Source: RYN-230 sp963841695 (GTDB taxonomy: Bacteria; Actinomycetota; Actinomycetes; Streptosporangiales; Streptosporangiaceae). From it: a DNA stretch of 64,000 nt. Position numbers and translations under genes: made by a program. This document shows, in pieces, positions 8,265 to 16,729 of this stretch (the stretch's first letter is position 1; the number at the start of each line of letters is the position of its first letter). Below the pieces are notes generated by a model that did no database searches, was not told the DNA's origin, and saw nothing but the letters and a program-made list of their open reading frames with translations. The stretch spans positions 124,001 to 188,000 of the forward strand of contig CAWJDQ010000011.1 of assembly GCA_963841695.1 (NCBI GenBank), read 5' to 3'.

Positions 8265-9275
8265 GTGGTCATGGGCGACCTGATGTCCCGGGCCCAGGCC
8301 GGGGACAGCGACGCGTTCCGGGAGCTGACCGAGCCGCATCACCGTGAGCTGCAGGTGCACTGCTACCGGATGCTCGGATCCCTGCACGACGCCGAGGACG
8401 CCCTGCAGGACACGCTGCTGGCTGCCTGGCAGGGCATCGCCCGGTTCGAGGGTCGTGCCTCGCTCCGCACCTGGCTCTACCGGATCGCCACCACCCGGTG
8501 CCTCAACGCGCGCCGGGCGGCCGCCCGGCGCCCGGCCAGGGCATGGGACACGCCCCAGGCTGACCTGCCTGAGCCGACCCGGCTCGGCGAGGTCACCTGG
8601 CTCGAGCCCTTTCCCGACACCCTCCTGGGGGGGATGACCGGCGGGCCGCCCGGGCCGGAGGCCCGCTACGAGCAGACCGAATCCATCTCCCTGGCCTTCG
8701 TGACCGCACTGCAGATCCTGCCCCCGCGCCAGCTCGCCGTCCTCATCTTGCGTGACGTTCTCGGATTCCGCGCGAACGAGGTGGCCGGCCTGCTGGACTC
8801 GACCGTCGAATCGGTCAACAGTGCCCTCAAACGGGCGCGCACCAGCCTGAAGCGCCGGCGGTCGCCGGCCGACGGCCGCGAACCGCCTCCCGCCTCCGGC
8901 TCACCCGCCGAGGAGGCGATCGTGGCGAAGTTCGTCCGCGCCTACGAGTCCGCCGACCTCGACGCCGTGGTGGCCCTGCTGACCGACGACGTCTTCATGT
9001 CGATGCCGCCGATGCCCTTCGAGTACGTGGGCCAGGAGGCGGTGGCCCGCTTCTGTGCCAGCATCTTCGGCTCGGGGAGGAGGGTTCACCTCGTGCCGAC
9101 GCGAGCCAACGGCCAGCCGGCGTTCGGGGTCTACCTGCGCACCCCGGCCGGCCCCCGCCCGGGGACCGGCCTGTTCGTTCTCGCCCTCACCGGCGACCGG
9201 ATCTGCGCCATGAGCCGCTTCGACGACAGCGTGCTCCCGTGGTTCGGGCTACCGCGATCGCTGCCAGGCCGGTAG
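8265..9275 (+). CDS. ECF sigma factor with C-terminal SnoaL-like domain
   Basis: A 336-residue RNA polymerase sigma-70 family protein. Region 2 (about residues 10-75) has HCYRMLGSLHDAEDALQDT and FEGRASLRTWLYRIATTR; region 4 (about 150-200) has LPPRQLAVLILRDVLGFRA and SVNSALKRARTSL. A C-terminal ~115-residue SnoaL/NTF2-like domain follows (IVAKFVRAYESADLDAVVALL). Long ECFs of this type need no separate anti-sigma factor; the tail is thought to act as sensor. GTG 8265 and ATG 8271 are both possible starts; GGAAGAAGG at 8246-8254 spaces better to 8265. Probably regulates itself and the divergent reductase gene (inference). Confidence 0.92.
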   Translation: MVMGDLMSRAQAGDSDAFRELTEPHHRELQVHCYRMLGSLHDAEDALQDTLLAAWQGIARFEGRASLRTWLYRIATTRCLNARRAAARRPARAWDTPQADLPEPTRLGEVTWLEPFPDTLLGGMTGGPPGPEARYEQTESISLAFVTALQILPPRQLAVLILRDVLGFRANEVAGLLDSTVESVNSALKRARTSLKRRRSPADGREPPPASGSPAEEAIVAKFVRAYESADLDAVVALLTDDVFMSMPPMPFEYVGQEAVARFCASIFGSGRRVHLVPTRANGQPAFGVYLRTPAGPRPGTGLFVLALTGDRICAMSRFDDSVLPWFGLPRSLPGR

Positions 9276-9308
9276 CCGCGGCGTCCGCAACCTGCCGGGT
9301 CCGCGCAG

Positions 9309-10050
9309 CTAGCCGACGGCCAGGACCTCCCCGTGATCCAGGCGGCGGCCCAGGGTCACGGCGTCCGGTGCGGTGGCGGTGACCGCGACGCCCGGCCCGG
9401 CCAGCGGGAGCACAGCCAGGCCGTCACGGACCGCGGCCGGCGGTCTCGGCCGTGCCGCGTCCACGAGCAGGACGGATCCCACCGCGCCCGCGCCGCCCAG
9501 CACTGCGGGGCTGTGGTCGGCCGGCAGCGCCGGCGGTGAGCTCGCCCCGGTACGCCGCCGTCCCGGCCACGGTGACGTCCAGCCTGCTCACGCACTGCCC
9601 GGACGGCTCGCGGTGGCGGCCGAGCACGATCTCTTCGCGCCAGCGCAGGGTGGCCCCGGTGGCCAGGTTGACCTCTGCGCTGGCCCGGTGGCGGCAGCCG
9701 GCTGCCGCGACCGTGGGCTGCGGGGCGAAATCCAGCCGCCCGCCCGGGCCGACCCGGGCCGTGATCCGCAGCGCCGACGCCCCGCCGTGCGGCCCGGGCA
9801 GCAGCAGCATCCCGGCCGCCGAGCGGATGACCAGGCGCGAGCCGGGGCCCACGTCGATATCCAGGGCCAGCTCGTCCCCGCCGAGCGGGCCCGCCGCCGT
9901 GCCGATCAGGTACACGCCGAGCGGGGTCTCGCGCAGCGCGAGCGGCCCGTCGGAGCGCAGCACCGTGACCCGGGTCCGCCCGGCGGCGTCCGCCCGGCTG
10001 GCGACCGCCGCCCGGGCCGTCAGCCGGCTGATCAGGACGGAACCAGTCAA
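9309..10050 (-). CDS. ureD: Urease accessory protein UreD/UreH (frameshifted)
   Basis: UreD is the scaffold that binds apo-urease with UreF and UreG during nickel insertion. Starting at 10050, the frame carries family features (LISRLTARAAVASRADA, LLLPGPHGGASA, LRWREEIVLGRH, LDVTVAGTAAYRGELTAGA) to about 9540, then becomes nonsense. The credible C terminus (AVLGGAGAVGSVLLVDA to VLAVG) continues in another frame from about 9520 to the stop at 9309. One indel near 9520-9540 restores a protein of about 245 residues, normal for actinobacterial UreD. It is the last gene of the urease operon and its start overlaps the ureG stop by four bases. Confidence 0.85.
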
Positions 10051-10700
10051 GCCGCCACCCGGGACCGCACCGCGGTCCGGACCCAGTCGCTGACCTCGGG
10101 AGCGTCCGGGTGCTCGCGCAGCGAGCTGAAGATCACCCGGCGGCCGGACCGGACCCGGTCCGCATCCCGTGCCATCACCGACAGGTCAGCGCCGACCGCG
10201 CGGGCCAGGTCGGTCTTGTTGATGACGAGCAGGTCGGACAGGCTGACCCCCGGGCCGCCCTTGCGCGGCACCTTGTCGCCGCCCGACACGTCCAGCACGA
10301 AGATCTGCACGTCCACCAGGCCCCGGCTGAACGTGGCGGTCAGGTTGTCCCCGCCGCTCTCGATGATCAGCAGGTCCAGCGGCGCGTGCTGGTGTTCCAG
10401 ATCCTCGGCGGCCTCGAGGTTGGCCGCGATGTCGTCGCGGATCGCGGTGTGCGGGCAGCAGCCGGTGCGGACCGCGCGGATCCGGTCGGTGGCCAGCACC
10501 CCGGCCCGGCGGAGGAAGTCGGCGTCCTCGGTGGTGTAGATGTCGTTGGTCACCACCGCCAGCGCCATGTCCTGCCGCAGGACCTGGCACAGCGCGGCGA
10601 CCAGGGCGGTCTTTCCGCTGCCGACCGGGCCGCCGATGCCGAGCCGCAGCGCCCGCCCCGGCGTGCGTCCCGCGGGCCTGATGGGTGTCTGCGTGATCAT
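10047..10700 (-). CDS. ureG: Urease accessory GTPase UreG
   Basis: A 217-residue cytoplasmic SIMIBI-class GTPase delivering Ni to urease with GTP hydrolysis. P-loop GGPVGSGKTAL (about residue 23), TNDIYTTEDADFL, the metal-binding CPH motif within RTGCCPHTAIRDD, IIESGGDNLTATFS and the NKTD guanine-specificity motif are all present, so it appears complete and functional. It overlaps ureF and ureD by four bases each, consistent with translational coupling. Confidence 0.96.
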   Translation of the reverse strand: MITQTPIRPAGRTPGRALRLGIGGPVGSGKTALVAALCQVLRQDMALAVVTNDIYTTEDADFLRRAGVLATDRIRAVRTGCCPHTAIRDDIAANLEAAEDLEHQHAPLDLLIIESGGDNLTATFSRGLVDVQIFVLDVSGGDKVPRKGGPGVSLSDLLVINKTDLARAVGADLSVMARDADRVRSGRRVIFSSLREHPDAPEVSDWVRTAVRSRVAA

Positions 10701-11464
10701 GACTCAAAGAGGGCCACCTCTTCCCGTGCGTGTCGTTCAGCCAGCAGGTCCAGTCCGGGTGAGGCGCTCGCGGGCAGGCCCGCCCACCGGGCGGCGGCCC
10801 CGCCCAGCCTGGCCCCGGGGACACCAGGCGCGCTGCGGGCCGCGGCCCGCGCCGCCCGGGCCGCCACCGCGGCGGTGTCCGGGCCGAGCCGGGCGAGCAG
10901 GCCGGTCACCGTGAGCGGGTCGAGCCCGAGTAGCCGGATCGCGGCCGAGGCCGGGCTGGTGATCGCGTTGGTCGCGGCGATCAGCGCGGCGTCGGCGGGC
11001 GTGCCGCCGGTAATCCAGGCGCAGGCCCCGAGCACGATCGGATGGTAGGGGGCTGCCGGGCCGCTGGCCGCAGGGTCCGCGGCCAGGCTGCTGCCCTCCG
11101 CCAGGGAGTCCAGCACCGGGTGCGGCCAGGCCGCCCGGGCCGCCCGCAGCAGGGCCCGGCCCTGCACCCGGGCCGCCGTGCGCTGCGCGGGGGAGGGGGT
11201 GCGCGCCGCCGCCTCCGCGCCGAGTCCGGCCCAGCAGGCGGGGGCTCCGGCGGTCACCTCGGCCGCGTGCCCGCAGGCCGCCGCGGCCAGCCCGGCGCTG
11301 ACCAGCCCGGCGGTGGCCAGCCGGCCGCGGAGGAAATCCTCCAGCCCGGTTTCGTCACCCACCAGCCCGGCCACGGTCGCGGCCTCCATCCCGCCCGAGT
11401 GCGCGTGGCCGCCGGCCGGCAGCCGGGAGTCGGCCAGCAGCAGCAGCGTCGCGGTGAGCGGCAT
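10697..11464 (-). CDS. ureF: Urease accessory protein UreF
   Basis: A 255-residue all-helical protein that joins UreD and UreG in the urease activation complex. The N terminus LLLADSRLPAGGHAHSGGME is typical (the usual DS..P.G...S.G pattern). Start: the ATG at 11464 shares one base with the ureC stop (TGATG). The frame extends upstream through ureC, but that part is only the antiparallel shadow of the urease alpha gene. Very Ala-rich in the middle, as in other high-GC UreF proteins. Overlaps ureG by four bases. Confidence 0.92.
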   Translation of the reverse strand: MPLTATLLLLADSRLPAGGHAHSGGMEAATVAGLVGDETGLEDFLRGRLATAGLVSAGLAAAACGHAAEVTAGAPACWAGLGAEAAARTPSPAQRTAARVQGRALLRAARAAWPHPVLDSLAEGSSLAADPAASGPAAPYHPIVLGACAWITGGTPADAALIAATNAITSPASAAIRLLGLDPLTVTGLLARLGPDTAAVAARAARAAARSAPGVPGARLGGAAARWAGLPASASPGLDLLAERHAREEVALFES

Positions 11465-13203
11465 CAGAACAGGAAGTAACGCTGGGCCAGGGGCAGCTCG
11501 GCCGCGGGCGCGGCCTCGACCGCCGCACCGTCGATGCGCACCGTGAACGTGTCCGGATCCACCTCGATCCGCGGCAGCGCGTCGTTGAGCGGCAGGTCGG
11601 CCTTGCCCCGGCCGCGCACGTCGGCCACCGGCACCAGGGCCCGGCGCACCGCCAGCCGGTCGGCCAGCTTGTCCTCGACCGCGGCGGGAGAAACGAAGGC
11701 CATCGAGGTTCCCGCGGCCACCACCGGCGCGGCGCCCCACATCGGCCGGGGCAGCACCGGCTGCGGAGTCGGGATCGACGCGTTGGCGTCGCCCATCGCT
11801 GCCCAGGCCACCATGCCGCCCTTGAGCACCGCGTGCGGCCGGACCGCGAAGAAGGCCGGTTCCCACAGCACGAGGTCCGCGAGCTTGCCCGGCTCCACCG
11901 AGCCCACCTCGCCGTCGATACCGTGCGCCACGGCCGGGCAGATCGTGTATTTGGCCACGTAACGACGGGCCCGAAGGTTATCCGCCGGGAAGCCGCCGTC
12001 GTCCCCGGGCAGCGCGCCCCGCCGGGCCTTCATGGCGTGCGCGGTCTGCCAGGTCCGGATCACGGTCTCCCCGATCCGTCCCATGGCCTGGGAGTCCGAA
12101 CCGATCATCGAGATCGCGCCCAGGTCGTGCAGGACGTCCTCGGCCGCCATCGTGCTCGGCCGGATCCGCGACTCGGCGAAAGCCAGGTCCTCCGGCACCC
12201 TCGGACTCAGGTGATGGCACACCATGAGCATGTCGAGGTGCTCGTCCAGCGTGTTGACCGTGTGCGGCCGGGTCGGGTTGGTCGAGGACGGCAGCACGTT
12301 CGGGTAGCTGGCCACCGTGATGATGTCCGGCGCGTGGCCGCCGCCGGCGCCTTCCGTGTGGTACGCGTGGATGCCCCGCCCGGCGATCGCGGCCAGCGTG
12401 GACTCCACGTAGCCAGCCTCGTTCAGCGTGTCGCTGTGCAGGGCCACCTGGACCTGGCCGGCCTCGGCGGCCCGGAGGCAGGCGTCGATCGCGGCGGGCG
12501 TGGACCCCCAGTCCTCATGCAGCTTGAAGCCGCCTGCCCCGGCGGCCAGCTGCTCGGCCAGCGCCGCCTGCGACACGGTGTTGCCCTTGCCCAGCAGCAG
12601 GATGTTCACCGGCCACGGGTCGGCGGCCTCCAGCATCCGGGCCAGATGCCAGGCGCCCGGGGTGACCGTGGTCGCCTTGGTGCCCTCGGCCGGGCCGGTG
12701 CCGCCGCCGATCACCGTGGTGACCCCGGCCCCAAGCGCCTCGTCCAGCAGCTGCGGGCAGATGAGGTGCACGTGGCAGTCCACCGCGCCGGCCGTGAGAA
12801 TCCGGCCGTTCCCGGCGAGGATCTCAGTGGAGGGGCCGATCACCAGGTCGGGGTGGACGCCGTCCATGATGTCGGGATTGCCGGCCTTGCCGAGCGCGAC
12901 GATCCGCCCGTCCCGGATCCCCACGTCCGCCTTGACCACGCCCCAGTGGTCCAGCACCACGACCCCGGTGATCACCAGGTCCGGCGTGCCCTCCGCCCGG
13001 GTCGCGACCGCCTGGCCCATCGACTCGCGGATCACCTTCCCGCCGCCGAACACCACCTCGTCACCGGCCCCGGCCGGGCCCTGCGACCGGTCCTCGGTGA
13101 TCTCGATGAACAGGTTGGTGTCGGCGAGGCGGATCCGGTCACCCGCCGTGGGCCCGAACAGGTCCGCGTACCGGCTGCGGCCGACCGACGGCGTCTCGCT
13201 CAT
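11464..13203 (-). CDS. ureC: Urease alpha subunit (catalytic)
   Basis: A 579-residue nickel enzyme that hydrolyses urea to ammonia and carbamate. Nickel ligands are visible: HVH in AVDCHVHLICP, the lysine that becomes carbamylated in GGFKLHEDWG, and downstream His residues in HSDTLNE and HTEGAGGGHAPD. The flap/active-site motif MVCHHLSPRVPEDL and GSDSQAMGR (Asp ligand region) are intact. Length is slightly above the usual ~570. The Cys in AVDCHVH replaces the more common Thr or Gly. It starts at ATG 13203, overlapping the ureB stop by four bases. No frame disruption seen in this largest gene of the operon. Confidence 0.97.
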   Translation of the reverse strand: MSETPSVGRSRYADLFGPTAGDRIRLADTNLFIEITEDRSQGPAGAGDEVVFGGGKVIRESMGQAVATRAEGTPDLVITGVVVLDHWGVVKADVGIRDGRIVALGKAGNPDIMDGVHPDLVIGPSTEILAGNGRILTAGAVDCHVHLICPQLLDEALGAGVTTVIGGGTGPAEGTKATTVTPGAWHLARMLEAADPWPVNILLLGKGNTVSQAALAEQLAAGAGGFKLHEDWGSTPAAIDACLRAAEAGQVQVALHSDTLNEAGYVESTLAAIAGRGIHAYHTEGAGGGHAPDIITVASYPNVLPSSTNPTRPHTVNTLDEHLDMLMVCHHLSPRVPEDLAFAESRIRPSTMAAEDVLHDLGAISMIGSDSQAMGRIGETVIRTWQTAHAMKARRGALPGDDGGFPADNLRARRYVAKYTICPAVAHGIDGEVGSVEPGKLADLVLWEPAFFAVRPHAVLKGGMVAWAAMGDANASIPTPQPVLPRPMWGAAPVVAAGTSMAFVSPAAVEDKLADRLAVRRALVPVADVRGRGKADLPLNDALPRIEVDPDTFTVRIDGAAVEAAPAAELPLAQRYFLF

Positions 13204-13535
13204 GCAGGCCCCCCTGATCCGGGCCCGCGGCTGTCCAGCGGCCCGGCCTGCTCCGGGCGCAGCCCGGGCACGATCCAGCGCCGGCCAGCGAGACCAGCGA
13301 CACCTCGCGGGTCACCCCGGGCTCGAACCGGACCGCGGTGCCGGCCGACATCCAGGCGGCGGCCCCAGGCCGCCTCCCGGTCGAATTCCAGCGCCGGGTT
13401 GGCCGCCGCGAAATGATAATGCGACCCCACCTGGACCGGCCGGTCCCCGGTGTTGGTCACGATGAGCGTGGCCCGGCCACGGCCCGGGTTGAGCGGGACC
13501 GGGGCCCCGCCCGGGATGATCTCGCCCGGGATCAC
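13200..13535 (-). CDS. ureB: Urease beta subunit, with a compensated out-of-frame segment
   Basis: Structural subunit of the urease trimer. The N-terminal 60 residues (GEIIPGGAPVPLNPGRG, NTGDRPVQVGSHYHF, LEFDREAAWGRRLDV) and the last ~25 (AGRRWIVPGLRPEQAGPLD) are normal for the family. The segment between (bases about 13290-13355) reads as nonsense in frame, while the next frame gives the expected AGTAVRFEPGVTREVSLVSL. Two opposing indels therefore bracket this stretch and the overall frame is kept at 111 residues. Either sequence error or a real ~20-residue frame-swapped block; the former is far more likely because this strand of UreB is conserved. Four-base overlaps with ureA and ureC. Confidence 0.88.
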   Translation of the reverse strand: MIPGEIIPGGAPVPLNPGRGRATLIVTNTGDRPVQVGSHYHFAAANPALEFDREAAWGRRLDVGRHRGPVRARGDPRGVAGLAGRRWIVPGLRPEQAGPLDSRGPGSGGPA

Positions 13536-13834
13536 GGGATCGGCCGGTGCACGGTGACCAGTTTCGTGCCATCCGGGAAGGTCGCCTCGACCTGGACCGA
13601 GTCCAGCATCTCCGGGACTCCCTCCATGACGTCGTCCGCGGTCAGGACGTGACGGCCGGCCTCCATCAGGTCCGCGACGCTGCGCCCGTCCCGCGCTCCC
13701 TCCAGCACGTAGGCGGCGATCACCGCGGTCGCCTCGGGATAGTTCAGCCGCAGCCCGCGGCCACGGCGTTCGCGGGCCAGGCCGGCGGCCACGTGCAGCA
13801 GCAGTCGCTCCTGCTCGTGCGGGGAGATGAGCAC
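13532..13834 (-). CDS. ureA: Urease gamma subunit
   Basis: A 100-residue subunit, exactly the usual length. MLISPHEQERLLLHVAAGLA, GLRLNYPEATAVIAAYVLEG and GVPEMLDSVQVEATFPDGTK are family signatures. First gene of the minus-strand operon ureA-ureB-ureC-ureF-ureG-ureD. No ureE or nickel transporter gene is seen in the window; absence of ureE is common in actinobacterial urease loci. The promoter must lie in 13835-14099, where I see no convincing boxes. Confidence 0.96.
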   Translation of the reverse strand: MLISPHEQERLLLHVAAGLARERRGRGLRLNYPEATAVIAAYVLEGARDGRSVADLMEAGRHVLTADDVMEGVPEMLDSVQVEATFPDGTKLVTVHRPIP

Positions 13835-14099
13835 GGTGCGAACGCTACTGGCTGCCCCTGGCGGGCTGAAGGGCGGTGAACTCCGTTTACGCAGATTTAA
13901 CGCTGCCCGCGCAGGCCCGGCCCGGGATCGTCAGCCAGGCATGGCGGTCAGGCAACGAATGTCTATCGAAGCCTGGCCTGCCGTTCGGCCGGGTGGGTGA
14001 GCGGGAACGATGGATCAAGGCAAGGCAAAGTCCGCCGGGTCAGGGTGATCGGGGAAACGCCCTGGTCCTGGCCTCGGCGCAGCTGGGCAGGGGGCCGCA

Positions 14100-16712
14100 G
14101 TGGCTGACGAGATCCCGCCGTTCGGCGGGTTCGGCGTCGGGTCCTGGCTGGCCGGGTACCGGCTCGACGAGCAGATCGGCCGGGGCGGCATGGCCGTGGT
14201 GTACCGCGCCTACGACACCCGGCTGGAACGGCCGGTCGCCATGAAGGTGCTGGCGCCCGAGCTGGCCGAGGATGAGGCGTTCCGGCAGCGGTTCATCCGG
14301 GAGTCACGTACGGCGGCCGCGGTGGACCACCCCAACATCATCCCGATCTTCGAGGCGGGCGAGGCCAACGGGGTGCTGTACATCGCGATGCGCTTCGTCC
14401 AGGGGCCGAACGTGCACAGCCTCGTCGAAACCGGGGGGCCGCTGCCCGCCGAGCGGGCCTGCCACATCATCACCCAGGTGGCGTCGGCCCTGGAAGCGGC
14501 TCATTCGCACGGCCTGGTGCACCGGGACGTCAAGCCAGGCAACATCCTGCTGGACGCCGCGGGCGGGGCCGACTATCCCGGTCACGCCTACCTGTCCGAT
14601 TTCGGCCTGAGTAAGCGGGCCCTGTCGGTCAGCGCCCTCACCTCCACCGGCCAGTTCCTGGGCACGCTGGACTACATCGCGCCCGAGCAGATCGAGGCCC
14701 GGGCGGTGGACGGGCGCACGGACGAGTACGCGCTGGCCTGCACCGCGTTCACCATGCTCACCGGCCAGCCGCCGTTCGTGCGGGATGAGTCCTACGCGGT
14801 CATGTGGGCCCAGATCTCCGCCCCGCCGCCCGCGCTGACCAGCCGCCGCCCCGACCTGCCCGCGGCGGTCAACGAGGTCATGGAGAAGGCCCTGGCCAAG
14901 GTCCCCATGGACCGGTACGCCACCTGCCCGGAATTCGCCGTCGCGCTGCGCCGGGCCTGCGGGCTCGCGTCGTCCGGGACTGGCCCGGGTCCGGCCGGGC
15001 TCTTCCCCGACCTGCCGCGGCGTGACCCGACGCAGCTCTGGCCCCCGGTGCCCGGGGATCCCGTGCCCGCGGATCCCGGGCCGGCCGCGGCCGCGGGCGA
15101 TCCCGCCGGGCCCGGGGATGAGTCAGCCCAGGCCCCGGCCGATGACACCGGTCCCGCCACCCAGCTCGCCGCGCCCGTTTCTGGTGAGCCCCCGCCCGGT
15201 GAGCCCCTGCCCGGTGAGCCCGCCCCGCCGGGAAGCCGGCCGCGAAGGATCCGAGCCGGGCGTCCCTCCGCCCGCAGGACCTCCACCGCCTGAGCCCCGG
15301 CCGGAGGGCTGGCCGCCTGGGTATGTGCGGCCTGAGTACGTGCGGCCTGAGTCCCGGCCGCGCGCGGCGGATCCCAGCCTGGCAGCGGCCGGGGTGCCGC
15401 CGGCCGACGCCACCCAGGACGTCCCGCTGGTCACCCCCGCCGGGTACGCCGGGCCGCCGGGCCCGCGACCTCCGGCCGGGCGGGGATTCCCGCCTCCGCC
15501 GCCGGGGCGCCCCCGGCCCCGGCGGCGTGGCGTGTGGGCGCTGAGCGCGCTGGCCATCGTGGTCGTGGCGGGAGTCGTGCTCCTCGTGGCCAAGCCTTTC
15601 TCCACGGGAGACACGACGGCCGGGTCGTCCCCGACGGTGCCGGTGGCGCTCCCGGGGTGCACCGCGCGGTCCGCCCAGGCGCCCCGGCTCACCCAGGTCA
15701 CCAGCCAGCCGGTGCACACCGGCGGGAATCCCTTCGACGTCGCGGCCCTCCCCGGGTACGCGTTCGTGTCCGGTGGCGGCCACGGACTCGCCGTGCTGAA
15801 CACCGCGAAGCCAGCGCCGGTCGTGCTGTGGAGCAGCCCGCTCCCGCACGCCCAGGGCGAGGCGCTCACCCCGGACCAGCGCTACCTGGTGGTCACGGGG
15901 GGGAGCGGAATCACCGTCTTCCCGGTCAGCGCGCTGGAGCAGCGCGCGGGGGCGCACGCGCTGGGGTCGCTGGCCAGCCCGGGCCAGAAGCACGCGGAAG
16001 ACGTCGCGATCACCCCCGACGGGCGGTATGCCTTCGTCACCTACCAGACCACCGCGCACGTCGGGGTGTTCAACCTGCAGCGCGCGCTCACCTCCGGCTT
16101 CGGGCCCGCCGACCTGGTGGGGCTGATCCCGGTAGGCCCCCAGCCCATCGGGATCGCGATGGCCCCGGACGGGCGGTACGCCTACGTGGCCAATGACCAG
16201 GCCCACCCGTCCACCCCGGGCGCTGGCGTGCTGAGCGTGATCGATGTGCCGCGAGCCGAGCAGCACCCGGATCGGCCGTGCTGAAGACCGTCCCGGCCGG
16301 CTGCAAGCCCAACCGCCTGGCCCTCTCAGCCGACGGCCACGACCTGTGGCTCACCGACGTCGGCTCCAACGCCCTGCTCGGGTTCTCCGCGGCCCGGCTG
16401 CTCAGCGATCCCGGGCACGCCCTGCTGGCCCGCGTGGCCGTGGGCCAGTCACCACTCGGGCTCGCGATCATCAGCAACGGCACCCGGATCGTCGTCGCTG
16501 ACTCCAACCGCGACGCGGCCCCGGGGGCCGCGGGCAACCTGGCCGTGGTCAGCACGGCCCGGGCGCTGGCTGGCCGGCCCGCCCTGGTCGGCTACCTCCA
16601 GTCGGGCCTGCAGCCCCGGCAGTTCGCGGTGGCCGCCAAGGGCGCCACGCTGCTGGTCACCAACACCAAGTCGGCCCAGGTGCAGGCGGTGGACCTGCGT
16701 CAGCTGCCCTGA
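14100..16712 (+). CDS. Ser/Thr protein kinase with beta-propeller sensor domain (two frameshifts)
   Basis: PknB-type membrane kinase. Residues 1-290 are the kinase: glycine loop GRGGMAVVYRA, ATP lysine in VAMKVLAP, HRDVKPGN catalytic loop, DFGLSK, APEQ. A Pro-rich juxtamembrane linker with a 15-bp DNA repeat (15183-15227) follows, then one membrane helix (VWALSALAIVVVAGVVLLVAK, near 15540) and an extracellular YncE/NHL-like beta-propeller with repeats such as TPDQRYLVVTGG, TPDGRYAFVTYQ, APDGRYAYVAND. The frame changes near 15225-15245 in the linker and again near 16255-16280 inside the propeller; three frames together give one ~870-residue protein ending at 16712. GTG start with GGGCAGGGGG upstream. 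A propeller outside the cell replaces the PASTA repeats of PknB, suggesting a protein or glycan ligand. Confidence 0.85.
15183..15227 (+). repeat. 3 x 15-bp tandem repeat in the kinase linker
   Basis: Three units related to GGTGAGCCCCTGCCC encode the Gly-Glu-Pro-rich linker between kinase and membrane helix. The period is a multiple of three, so unit gain or loss keeps frame, but the reading frame shift of this gene occurs right after the array. Confidence 0.8.
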
Positions 16713-16729
16713 CGCATAGGCTGGCCCCC

